This document shows positions 36,613 through 45,550 of a stretch of 60,266 bases of DNA, piece by piece (within the stretch, counting starts at the first letter, position 1; every line of letters begins with the position of its first letter). The position numbers were made by a program, and so were the translations under genes. The notes below the pieces were generated by a model, which saw nothing but the letters and a program-made list of their open reading frames with translations, did no database searches and was not told the DNA's origin. The stretch lies in assembly GCF_014237865.1 (NCBI RefSeq), contig NZ_JACJUU010000014.1, positions 1 to 60,266 of the forward strand, written 5' to 3'. This DNA is from Pusillimonas minor. GTDB lineage: Bacteria > Pseudomonadota > Gammaproteobacteria > Burkholderiales > Burkholderiaceae_B.

Positions 36613-36909
36613 ATGAAAGAGATGCGCTGGAAAAACAGCAAGATGACTCTTGTTTACTACTCGCAAGAGAATAGCAACGTACTGCCATGTGACGTTAGGA
36701 TTGATGGTGAAGAAATAGTGGTCCAATATGATTCCGATGGCCCCGTTTTATATATTGGCAAAGACTTAGGTTACGGGCATTATCTGGTGGAGTCATTTGA
36801 GGAGAAAGGTAAGGCCAGCCTTCACCGTGCCCCCAACAGTCAATTTATGGAGGGTTTCTGGATCGAAGACGGTATAAGAGGCATGTGGCGCATCGAACTT
36901 TTGGAATAG
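36613..36909 (+). CDS. Unknown small protein, paralogue B (LHRAP motif)
   Basis: Not recognised. 98 residues, starting 13 bases after paralogue A in the same direction, with GAGG just before the ATG (a second ATG at 36622 is possible). It shows VRIDGEEIVVQYDSDG, GYGHYLVESF, SLHRAPNSQFMEGFWIED and a final WRIELLE. It shares the order of motifs with paralogue A at low overall identity, which implies an old duplication. No signal peptide or Cys clusters. Probably co-transcribed with A. Confidence 0.65.
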   Translation: MKEMRWKNSKMTLVYYSQENSNVLPCDVRIDGEEIVVQYDSDGPVLYIGKDLGYGHYLVESFEEKGKASLHRAPNSQFMEGFWIEDGIRGMWRIELLE

Positions 36910-36939
36910 TCGATCGGTTAGAAATCGCCTATCACTCGC

Positions 36940-37395
36940 TCAACAGTAAATCTCGATGAAAATATAGGGCCTTGTGCTTTTGGTAATGCGTCGGCGGTGA
37001 CTCTTAAGGTTAGCGCTGGGATCCATCAGCGACGCTTCACCATCAGGCTCGCGGTGGTGGACAATCCAATGCCAACGTTTGTCGGTCTCATTATGTACGC
37101 GGCAGTTGACACCGACGATCGCCAGATCAGGTACTGAGCTCCAGTGGACCACGTACTGAGCCTTTTTGGTCTGCATGCCAAAATTTGCCAATAATGTACG
37201 TAAGCCTTGCGACTTCATATAAAAAACATTCTTTCGGCAGGTTGTGAAAATCTCCTGCGTTTCAGCCAACTTCTGTGCTGTGTCCATCACTTTGCTATAA
37301 CTATTTCCGGTGACACTAGCTACGCAAGCGATACCACAGCCCGTGGGGTGCTCTTGCGCTACTTCTTTGGGAGGTCGGTATTTCGTGCGTTCCAA
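36940..37395 (-). CDS. Stand-alone C39-like (papain-fold) cysteine peptidase
   Basis: A 151-residue protein with the catalytic pattern of bacteriocin-processing C39 peptidases: HPTGCGIACVASVTGNSY (nucleophile C20), RWHWIVHH (H109) and LMDPS (D125). No ABC-transporter parts, signal peptide or membrane helices are attached. It starts at a TTG at 37395 with GGAG upstream, only about 20 bases inside the insert, and faces the two LHRAP genes tail to tail. It may process a small peptide, or act as a deamidase- or protease-type effector; neither can be decided from sequence. Confidence 0.7.
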   Translation of the reverse strand: MERTKYRPPKEVAQEHPTGCGIACVASVTGNSYSKVMDTAQKLAETQEIFTTCRKNVFYMKSQGLRTLLANFGMQTKKAQYVVHWSSVPDLAIVGVNCRVHNETDKRWHWIVHHREPDGEASLMDPSANLKSHRRRITKSTRPYIFIEIYC

Positions 37396-37412
37396 TTTTT
37401 CACTCCAATTCG

Positions 37413-37491
37413 AACCACCATCGACTGTTGGCGCCTATCGGGTATATTCCACCGGCAGAAGCGGAAGAAAATTATTATCGACAACTGACTG
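37413..37491 (+). pseudogene. IS3 transposase OrfB, detached C-terminal remnant
   Basis: In the orfB frame this reads N-HHRLLAPIGYIPPAEAEEN then YYRQLTEKGAVEV and stop, the standard end of IS51-group OrfB. It joins logically to WVSWFN at 36071. The IS3 right inverted repeat follows within 62 bases. Confidence 0.88.
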
Positions 37492-37629
37492 AAAAGGGCG
37501 CTGTCGAGGTCTAACTTAAACCAACTGGCCTCCACGAAAGCCGGGGCGCTTCTAACCAAGAAAACGCACGCAAGCTTCACCCAGCTTAGATCTACACGTT
37601 TCTATGAGTTCCAAACTCAATGACGTAAA

Positions 37630-37653
37630 TTCCAAACTCAGTGGCAATCGACA
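37630..37653 (-). repeat. Outer terminal inverted repeat, right
   Basis: Read on the minus strand it begins TGTCGATTG and runs through CACTGAGTTTGGAA, matching the left end at 32443-32466 at 22 of 24 positions. A second CATTGAGTTTGGAAC copy lies just inside. Confidence 0.75.
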
Positions 37654-37697
37654 ACCGACAACAGTTGGCGAAAATGTAACAAAACACACCCCGCCTC

Positions 37698-37725
37698 TTG
37701 AAGTCTGAAGGTTCGTCCTTATAAT
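37698..37725 (+). promoter_or_regulatory. groESL promoter
   Basis: TTGAAG (37698-37703) and TATAAT (37720-37725) are spaced by 16 bases, a sigma70-type promoter whose -10 touches the CIRCE operator. CTTGAA at 37697 is also compatible with a sigma32 -35 element, but the matching CCCCAT -10 is not clear. Confidence 0.7.
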
Positions 37726-37751
37726 TAGCACTCGACGGGGTAGAGTGCTAA
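37725..37751. promoter_or_regulatory. CIRCE operator (HrcA site)
   Basis: A perfect CIRCE: TTAGCACTC, nine bases, GAGTGCTAA. HrcA binds it and represses groESL until heat shock titrates GroEL. It begins at the last base of the -10 box and covers the predicted start point. Confidence 0.97.
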
Positions 37752-37801
37752 CAACACCCCCGATTATTGATTACATTCATTATTTTCTGAGGAGTACCTT
37801 C

Positions 37802-39770
<1,969 letters not shown>

Positions 39771-39801
39771 TCAAGCCCCTGTAGTACCTGGTCTTTCCAG
39801 C

Positions 39802-39831
39802 AAAGCCCCCGCAGTAATGCGGGGGCTTTTT
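39802..39831 (+). terminator. groESL terminator
   Basis: AAAGCCCCCGCA pairs with TGCGGGGGCTTT over a GTAA loop and runs into TTTTT, 31 bases after groEL. Confidence 0.92.
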
Positions 39832-39858
39832 CGTGGGCAGACTTGACTACAATACGGT

Positions 39859-40248
39859 ATGAATCACGCAAACTCACCCTATAAAAGCAAAGGCGGCATG
39901 CGGCGCCTGGGTAACGCCCTGCGTTACTCCGCACAAGGCTTTCGGGCCGCCCTGGTGCACGAGGCCGCCTTCCGCCAAGAGTTGTTTGCGTTTATTTTGC
40001 TGGTACCCGCCGCCATCTGGCTGGGCGACACCCTGGCCGAACGTGCACTGCTTATCGGCGCCCTGTTTTTTGTACTGATTATCGAGCTTCTAAACTCGGC
40101 AATCGAGGCGCTTGCCGACACCATCACGCTCGACCACCACCCGCTTATCGGCCGAGCCAAAGACCTGGCCAGCGCAGCTGTCTTGCTGTCTATTGCGTTG
40201 GCCGTATTAATCTGGTTCATGGTTATCGTCAGCCACCTGCTACCGTAA
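39859..40248 (+). CDS. dgkA: Diacylglycerol kinase
   Basis: A 129-residue inner-membrane enzyme that phosphorylates diacylglycerol and so recycles lipid left over from periplasmic glucan and lipoprotein chemistry. Three membrane helices are visible. The catalytic signature appears as [14 protein letters not shown], with the acidic [10 protein letters not shown] in the amphipathic N-terminal part. It lies 23 bases before pyrF in the same direction. Confidence 0.93.
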   Translation: MNHANSPYKSKGGMRRLGNALRYSAQGFRAALVHEAAFRQELFAFILLVPAAIWLGDTLAERALLIGALFFVLIIELLNSAIEALADTITLDHHPLIGRAKDLASAAVLLSIALAVLIWFMVIVSHLLP

Positions 40249-40270
40249 ACACCCCTTTTGTATTGTCGTC

Positions 40271-41086
40271 ATGAAATTCACTGAAAAACTGGAACACGCC
40301 TGGACACACGCCGACTCGATGCTGATGGTGGGGCTTGACCCCGACCCCCAGCGCTTTCCGGCCGAACTCAAAGGCAAGCCCGATGCCATCTATGAATTTT
40401 GCAAAGGGGTGATCGATGCCACGGCACCTTATGTCTGCGGCATCAAGCCTCAAATTGCCTACTTTGCCGCTCAACGGGCCGAAGACCAGCTTGAAGCGCT
40501 GTGTGACTACTTGCGCACGGCGTACCCGCATTTGCCGCTGGTACTCGACGCTAAACGCGGCGATATCGGCTCAACGGCCGAACAGTACGCCGCTGAAGCC
40601 TTCGAGCGCTACCGGGCCGATGCAGTAACCGTCAACCCCTATATGGGCTTTGACTCGGTCGAGCCCTATCTGGCCTGGGAAGAAAAAGGCGTAATTATTT
40701 TGTGCCGAACCTCGAACAAGGGCGGTTCTGACCTGCAGTTTCTTGACGTCGGCAACGGCGAACCGCTGTATCTTCATGTGGCCAGCCTGGTCGCCAACCG
40801 ATGGAACAAAAATGGTCAGTGCGCTTTGGTGGTAGGGGCCACGTTCCCGAACGAAATTGCCAAAGTACGCGAACGTGTGGGCGATATGCCCTTGCTGATT
40901 CCAGGCATTGGCGCGCAGGGTGGTGACATTGGCGGTACAGTAGCCGCAGGCAAAAACAGCGCAGGGCTGGGCATGATGATTAATTCGTCGCGGGCCATTT
41001 TGTATGCCAGCAACGGCGATGACTGGCGTGAAGCCGCCGCCAAGGCCGCGCTTGACACCCGCAACGCAATTAACGCGGCGAAATAA
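40271..41086 (+). CDS. pyrF: Orotidine 5'-phosphate decarboxylase
   Basis: Final enzyme of UMP synthesis. The 271-residue protein is the longer type 2 form, with [15 protein letters not shown] and the catalytic D-x-K-x-x-D loop as [18 protein letters not shown], then [13 protein letters not shown]. The last 17 bases overlap the 3' end of the convergent pncC. Confidence 0.95.
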   Translation: MKFTEKLEHAWTHADSMLMVGLDPDPQRFPAELKGKPDAIYEFCKGVIDATAPYVCGIKPQIAYFAAQRAEDQLEALCDYLRTAYPHLPLVLDAKRGDIGSTAEQYAAEAFERYRADAVTVNPYMGFDSVEPYLAWEEKGVIILCRTSNKGGSDLQFLDVGNGEPLYLHVASLVANRWNKNGQCALVVGATFPNEIAKVRERVGDMPLLIPGIGAQGGDIGGTVAAGKNSAGLGMMINSSRAILYASNGDDWREAAAKAALDTRNAINAAK

Positions 41087-41615
41087 GCTGGATACTGGTT
41101 GCCAGGGCAAACTGAACCGCCGCCTGCCTGACCTGGCGACGATCACCTTCGAACACCCGGGTAACGGACTGAGTTGAAACGCCGTCTTTAACACGGTGTG
41201 CAAAACCAAAACACACCATGCCAACCGGCTTGCCGGCAGTGCCGCCCCCCGGGCCCGCAATACCCGTTGTGGACACTGCAAAATGCGCAGCCGGCACCGA
41301 GGCCAGCACGCCTGCGGCCATTTCCATGGCGGTCTCTTCGCTGACGGCGCCAAAGCGATCGAGGGTGTCGGGCGCCACGCCCAGGTGAGCCACTTTGGCA
41401 TCGTTGCTGTAGGTGACAAACCCACGCTCGAACCACTGGCTGGAACCGGCAATATCAGTGATGGTTGCCGCCAGCAGGCCGCCCGTGCACGATTCGGCAC
41501 AAGCCAGCATCCAGCCTTGTGCCTGCAAGCATTCGCCCAGCAAACGTGCATTATTTTGGGCGCCATCACCCAACCCGATAATGGTCTCGTGTATTTCTGT
41601 GTACCGAATGCTCAT
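41070..41615 (-). CDS. pncC: Nicotinamide-nucleotide amidase PncC (CinA C-terminal domain)
   Basis: Deamidates nicotinamide mononucleotide to nicotinate mononucleotide in NAD recycling. A single CinA_C domain of 181 residues has [20 protein letters not shown], with the nucleophilic Ser, and [20 protein letters not shown]. The N-terminal MoCF-like half of full CinA is absent, as in E. coli PncC. The start ATG at 41615 overlaps the pgpA stop (ATGA), so the two are translationally coupled. Confidence 0.92.
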   Translation of the reverse strand: MSIRYTEIHETIIGLGDGAQNNARLLGECLQAQGWMLACAESCTGGLLAATITDIAGSSQWFERGFVTYSNDAKVAHLGVAPDTLDRFGAVSEETAMEMAAGVLASVPAAHFAVSTTGIAGPGGGTAGKPVGMVCFGFAHRVKDGVSTQSVTRVFEGDRRQVRQAAVQFALATSIQLISPR

Positions 41616-42184
41616 AAAACCCCCAACAAACCCACGCGTTGCAAAACGGCTAGCACTAATAGCGCATACAGCGCGGCAACGATATCGTCCCACATTACGC
41701 CGAAGCCGTTCTTGAGTCGAGCGTCAAAATAGCGGATGGGCGGCGGCTTGACGATGTCGAACAACCGGAACAAGCCAAATGCAAGGGCTTGGGCCCAAAG
41801 CGTGTCGGGCGTAAACCAAAGCACCAGCCAGAACGCGACCATTTCGTCCCAGACCATCCCCCCGTGATCGGGGCGCCCAAGGTCTTTGCCGACCCGATGG
41901 CAAACCAGGCAACCATAGGCAAATGACACCGCCAGCGCAACAGCCACCCCGGTATCGGACAACCGGGACAACACCACAACCCAGACCAGCCAGCCCGCCA
42001 GCGTGCCCCATGTGCCCGGCGCCGGCCGTATCAATCCGCTGCCCAGGCCAAATGCCACTACCCGTGCCGGCGAGCGCAGCATCCAGCCCACAGAAGGCTG
42101 GATGGGTGCACTACCGGAAACGCCGGAAACATCGGATGCTTGAGCCGCAGAAACGGGGGGTTCGTTGTTATTTTGAATTGACAT
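41612..42184 (-). CDS. pgpA: Phosphatidylglycerophosphatase A
   Basis: Inner-membrane phosphatase that makes phosphatidylglycerol. 190 residues: a disordered N-terminus of about 35, then GLGSGLIRPAPGTWGTLAGW and PDHGGMVWDEMVAFWLVL with acidic metal ligands, then KPPPIRYFDARLKNGFGVMW. It lies in the thiL-pgpA-pncC run found widely in Burkholderiales, 38 bases after thiL. Confidence 0.93.
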   Translation of the reverse strand: MSIQNNNEPPVSAAQASDVSGVSGSAPIQPSVGWMLRSPARVVAFGLGSGLIRPAPGTWGTLAGWLVWVVVLSRLSDTGVAVALAVSFAYGCLVCHRVGKDLGRPDHGGMVWDEMVAFWLVLWFTPDTLWAQALAFGLFRLFDIVKPPPIRYFDARLKNGFGVMWDDIVAALYALLVLAVLQRVGLLGVL

Positions 42185-42222
42185 GACAACCTTGAAAGCT
42201 GCGACAGCCGTTGGCGCCGGTG

Positions 42223-43191
42223 TTAAAAATGCTGAAAGCCCTGCTGCGCCACCGACACAACCTGGCCATTGTTGCGCGTGACGCTTAATTGGCCTGCCTG
42301 CGGCACGATGGAACCGACACGTGTGGCCAGAACACTATGTTGATGAGCAAGTGCCTGAATGGCGTTACGCGAGGATACGGGGGCCGTAAAGCATAACTGG
42401 TAGACATCGCCACCGCCCAGCACGGCCTCTTCTTGCCACGCCTGCGATACCCCGGCCAGGGCCGGGTCGACGGGCAGACTGTCGTAAAACAACTGCGCGC
42501 CGCAGCGGCTGGCCTTAAGAATATGCCCCAGGTCTTGAAGGAGGCCGTCGGAGATGTCGAGCGCGGCATGCGCAAGACCGGGCAGCCCCTGCGAAAACGC
42601 GATGGGCGGTAACGGCTGCTCGAGTGCAGGGCGCACTTGGGCCAGCAAGGCCGCCGTATTGTTGCAACCAGGCGGCACACGACCTTGCAACAGCTGCAAC
42701 GCCACATGCGGGCCACCCAATACCCCTGTAACCCAGATATCGTCACCTGCTTGCGCCGCACTGCGGCGCAGCGCCAGGGCCGGGTCAACTTGGCCAAATA
42801 CAGTCACACACAGCGTTATTGTGTCGGCCGCCGTGGTGTCGCCCCCAACCAAGGGGCAGGCCGCGGCATCGGCCAGGGCGTAAAAGCCATTGGCAAACTC
42901 CGCCAGCCAGGCTTCGTTAATTGACGGCATGGCGATGCCCAGCACACAGCCCAAGGGCTTGGCCCCCATGGCGGCCAGATCGGACAAATTAACCGCCAGC
43001 GCCTTGTGGCCTAAAGTAAAAGGAGATACGTCGGGAAAGAAGTGCCGGCCTTCGATGAGCAGGTCGGTGCTGACCGCCATCTGCATGCCTGGGGCGACAG
43101 GCACCAACGCGCAGTCGTCGCCGCCGCCCAGGTAGCCGGCCGGCACTTTACGGGAAAAGTAGCGGTCGATTAAATCGAATTCGCGGCCCAT
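42223..43191 (-). CDS. thiL: Thiamine-monophosphate kinase
   Basis: Phosphorylates thiamine monophosphate to the active diphosphate. The 322-residue PurM-like enzyme begins GREFDLIDRYF and has GDDCALVPV and STDLLIEGRHF as metal and nucleotide ligands, with LVGGDTTAADTITL and AALDISDGLLQDLGHIL further on. It lies 27 bases downstream of nusB on the same strand, the usual ribH-nusB-thiL order. Confidence 0.95.
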   Translation of the reverse strand: MGREFDLIDRYFSRKVPAGYLGGGDDCALVPVAPGMQMAVSTDLLIEGRHFFPDVSPFTLGHKALAVNLSDLAAMGAKPLGCVLGIAMPSINEAWLAEFANGFYALADAAACPLVGGDTTAADTITLCVTVFGQVDPALALRRSAAQAGDDIWVTGVLGGPHVALQLLQGRVPPGCNNTAALLAQVRPALEQPLPPIAFSQGLPGLAHAALDISDGLLQDLGHILKASRCGAQLFYDSLPVDPALAGVSQAWQEEAVLGGGDVYQLCFTAPVSSRNAIQALAHQHSVLATRVGSIVPQAGQLSVTRNNGQVVSVAQQGFQHF

Positions 43192-43218
43192 GATGCCGGG
43201 TTGACGAAGGCTGACGCG

Positions 43219-43725
43219 TCAGGCGCGCTGCGCCGCGGCCTGAACCTCGGTGGCGCGCACTTGCGCCGCGAGTTTGTCGAGTACGCCATTGACGAACTTG
43301 AAGCCATCGGTACCACCAAACGATTTTGCCAGTTCGACGGCTTCGTTGATGGCTACTTTGTAGGGAACTTCGACGTGATGAACGAGCTCGTAGCTGCCAA
43401 TTAGCAAAATACCGTGTTCAATAGGTGAAAGCTCTTCGAGGGGGCGGTCGATGAAGGGCGTAAAGCCCTCGCGCAAAGCGGGGGCCTCGCGCAGCACACC
43501 GTGCAGCAAGGTTTTGAACCACGCGGCATCGGCCTCGGGGAACTCGTCGTTGTCGCGGATGTGGGCGTCGATGGCGCCTGCATCTTGCAAACCTTCGTCG
43601 CCACGCAGCAGCCAGGCATAAACGCCCTGCAGCGCGAACTCGCGCGCACGGCGGCGCGCGCTACGCGCATTGGCGCGGGCTGCGCCCGCGTTGTTGGACG
43701 CTTTACTCTTCGTCAAGATCTTCAT
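43219..43725 (-). CDS. nusB: Transcription antitermination factor NusB
   Basis: Binds boxA RNA together with NusE (S10) and allows rRNA operons to escape termination. The 168-residue helical protein has [18 protein letters not shown] and [21 protein letters not shown] followed by FVNGVLDKL. The ATG at 43725 ([10 protein letters not shown]) has GAGG upstream and overlaps the ribH 3' end by 23 bases; the longer frame to 43824 is a ribH shadow. Its target is visible as the boxA at 108-122. Confidence 0.94.
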   Translation of the reverse strand: MKILTKSKASNNAGAARANARSARRRAREFALQGVYAWLLRGDEGLQDAGAIDAHIRDNDEFPEADAAWFKTLLHGVLREAPALREGFTPFIDRPLEELSPIEHGILLIGSYELVHHVEVPYKVAINEAVELAKSFGGTDGFKFVNGVLDKLAAQVRATEVQAAAQRA

Positions 43726-44209
43726 CCTCGTAGTCGTCATCGTCGGCTTCGGGCTCGAGGGCGGCAACCAGGTTGGCCATTTCGACCGCAGCACGGGCGC
43801 AATCGCGGCCCTTGTCGGCGGCACGAACTTCGGCCTGCTCGTCGGTTTCGGTGGTCAGCACGCCGTTGATCACGGGAATACCGGTTTCGAGAGCCACACG
43901 TGTGATGGCGGTGCCGCTTTCGTTACTGACCAGTTCGAAGTGGTAGGTTTCACCGCGAATCACGGCACCCAGAGCGATCAGGGCGTCGAATTCGTAGGTT
44001 TCGGCCATTTTGGCCAGCGTGATGCCCAGTTCGAGGGCGCCGGGCACGGTAACGACCATAACGTCGCGCTCGTCGACGCCCAGTTCGGCCAGTTCGGCCA
44101 GGCAAGCCTCGAGCTCGGCCATGCCGATGTTTTCGTTAAAGCGGGCTCGGACCACGCCAATGTGTAAACCTTCCCCGTTCATATCGGGAAACAGTGTGTA
44201 GGGAGTCAT
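43703..44209 (-). CDS. ribH: 6,7-dimethyl-8-ribityllumazine synthase
   Basis: Condenses the ribityl-aminouracil with dihydroxybutanone phosphate, the penultimate riboflavin step. 168 residues with [37 protein letters not shown] and [20 protein letters not shown]. The last 15 or so residues form an unusually acidic tail ([15 protein letters not shown]) whose codons partly overlap nusB. It sits 13 bases downstream of the ribB-type gene. Confidence 0.95.
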   Translation of the reverse strand: MTPYTLFPDMNGEGLHIGVVRARFNENIGMAELEACLAELAELGVDERDVMVVTVPGALELGITLAKMAETYEFDALIALGAVIRGETYHFELVSNESGTAITRVALETGIPVINGVLTTETDEQAEVRAADKGRDCARAAVEMANLVAALEPEADDDDYEDEDLDEE

Positions 44210-44222
44210 GTGCAGGATCCTT

Positions 44223-45383
44223 TCAGGCGTTGGAATCGGGTTCGGTATGGTAACCGGTAATGGTTAAGGAAAAGCCCGCCATGCTGGGCATTTTTCGGGG
44301 CCGGGCCAACAATTTGGCTTTACCCACGCTGAGGTCGCGCAGAATTTGCGCACCAATGCCGTACGTTAGCAGATCGAAGCGACTGCCCTCGGCACTTTTA
44401 CGGGGCGCCGGCGGCTTGCCCCAGGCCTGTGCCTGTTCGAATAGATGACTGACCGAACCCTCGCAATTTAGAAACACCATGACCCCGCTGGGTGCAGCCT
44501 GAATGGTGCGCAGCGCACGGGCGACCGTCCAGCTGTGGGCGGAGGCGTCTTCGGACAGGACATCGATAAGCGTGGTGGGTTCGTGGACGCGCACCAGGGT
44601 TTCGATGTCGTGGGAAATAGTGCCGTGGGTTAGCGCCAGATGCGCCGCCCCCGAGGCCTTGTCGCGATACGCGACGGCGCGGAATTCGCCCCAGGGCGTG
44701 CTCATGTTGCGCTCGCCCACCCGCTCGATCATGGATTCGTGCTCGGAGCGATACTGGATGAGGTCTTCGATGGTGCCGATTTTAAGATTGTGTTGCGCGG
44801 CAAAAATTTGCAGGTCGGGCAAACGCGCCATGGTGCCATCGGGTTTGAGGATTTCGCAGATGACTGCAGCCGGGGTTAAACCCGCCAATGCGGTCAGGTC
44901 GCAACCTGCTTCGGTGTGCCCGGCACGTACCAGCACGCCCCCACGCACTGCCTGCACCGGGAAGATATGGCCGGGCTGCACGACGTCGGACGGGCGGGCA
45001 TCTTTGGCGACAGCGACCTGAATGGTGCGTGCCCGGTCGGCTGCCGAGATACCCGTTTCGACGCCCTCTGCGGCTTCGATGGACATGGTGAAATTGGTGC
45101 CAAACCGCGCCCCGTTCCGGGAGGCCATAAGCGGCAGATCGAGTTGCCGGCAACGCTCTTCGGTGAGCGTCAGGCATACCAGCCCGCGCGCGTGCGTAAC
45201 CATAAAATTGATGGCCTCGGGGGTAACGAAGTCGGCCGCAAGAACGAGGTCGCCTTCGTTTTCGCGATCTTCTTCGTCGACCAGAATGACCATACGGCCT
45301 TCGCGCAATTCGGCGATGATTTCTGTAACAGGGGAAATACCGGCCGGCTGGAGGGTTTGGCCGGCTGAAATCGTTTCGGTCAT
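44223..45383 (-). CDS. ribB: 3,4-dihydroxy-2-butanone-4-phosphate synthase with degenerate GTP cyclohydrolase II domain
   Basis: The N-terminal domain (residues about 15-215) is a complete Rib[17 protein letters not shown] and [16 protein letters not shown] carry the metal and substrate ligands. The C-terminal half (about 220-386) follows the GTP cyclohydrolase II layout ([30 protein letters not shown]). However, the zinc-binding Cys cluster and the GD/RCDC stretch are replaced by [16 protein letters not shown], so cyclohydrolase activity is unlikely. Such hybrids are known as RibBX. The ATG at 45383 starts MTETISAG; a frame to 45488 has no support. Confidence 0.9.
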   Translation of the reverse strand: MTETISAGQTLQPAGISPVTEIIAELREGRMVILVDEEDRENEGDLVLAADFVTPEAINFMVTHARGLVCLTLTEERCRQLDLPLMASRNGARFGTNFTMSIEAAEGVETGISAADRARTIQVAVAKDARPSDVVQPGHIFPVQAVRGGVLVRAGHTEAGCDLTALAGLTPAAVICEILKPDGTMARLPDLQIFAAQHNLKIGTIEDLIQYRSEHESMIERVGERNMSTPWGEFRAVAYRDKASGAAHLALTHGTISHDIETLVRVHEPTTLIDVLSEDASAHSWTVARALRTIQAAPSGVMVFLNCEGSVSHLFEQAQAWGKPPAPRKSAEGSRFDLLTYGIGAQILRDLSVGKAKLLARPRKMPSMAGFSLTITGYHTEPDSNA

Positions 45384-45550
45384 GACATCATGCTCAGTTG
45401 TAGTTGACGCCCATTTTAGCGCGTACGCGCGCGCGATTCGATCGTGCAGTGCAGCAGAACGGTAGCATTGTTGATTCTTGTCATACAAACAACCGTGTAC
45501 GGCAGGTATGATCAGCGTTTGACTGAGATAACGGCTGCCCGCACCCCATC

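Larger units (their letters stand above)
36072..37412. mobile_element. AT-richer 1341-bp insert in the 3' end of IS3 orfB
   Basis: The segment lies between two AAC triplets (36069-36071 and 37413-37415) and splits orfB between WFN and HHRLLAPIGY. AAC may be a 3-bp target duplication. CGAATTGG at 36119-36126 recurs inverted at 37405-37412, marking possible element ends. It carries three genes and no transposase or integrase. Base composition is visibly lower in G+C than both the IS and the chromosome. It could be an unrecognised mobile cassette, or the product of recombination between two IS copies with loss of the middle. Confidence 0.6.
32604..37552 (+). mobile_element. IS3-family (IS51-group-like) element, interrupted twice
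   Basis: The left end TGAAGCGCCCCGG (from 32604) and the right end, read inward as GAAGCGCCCCGG (37541-37552), are imperfect inverted repeats that both continue to GTGGAGGC. Between them lie orfA, and orfB broken into three parts by a group II intron (33395-35682) and a 1341-bp insert (36072-37412). Without these insertions the element would be about 1.3 kb, normal for IS3. Flanking triplets (CTG and AAC) do not match, so a clean target duplication is missing. Confidence 0.8.
32443..37653. mobile_element. Nested mobile locus bounded by IS21-like ends
   Basis: The outer 24-base ends at 32443-32466 and 37630-37653 are inverted repeats matching at 22 positions. Both start TGTCGATTG and contain TGAGTTTGGAA. 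Subterminal copies of AGTTTGGAATTTTCC (near 32536 and 32565) and of CATTGAGTTTGGAAC (near 37607, inverted) give the multi-repeat architecture of IS21-family ends. No istA or istB remains; the interior is an IS3 element with further insertions. No clear target duplication flanks the ends. Family assignment rests on end structure only. Confidence 0.55.

Noticed and set aside
45384-45550. FMN riboswitch before the ribB-type gene
   Set aside because: The intergenic space is short and lacks the conserved FMN-aptamer blocks.
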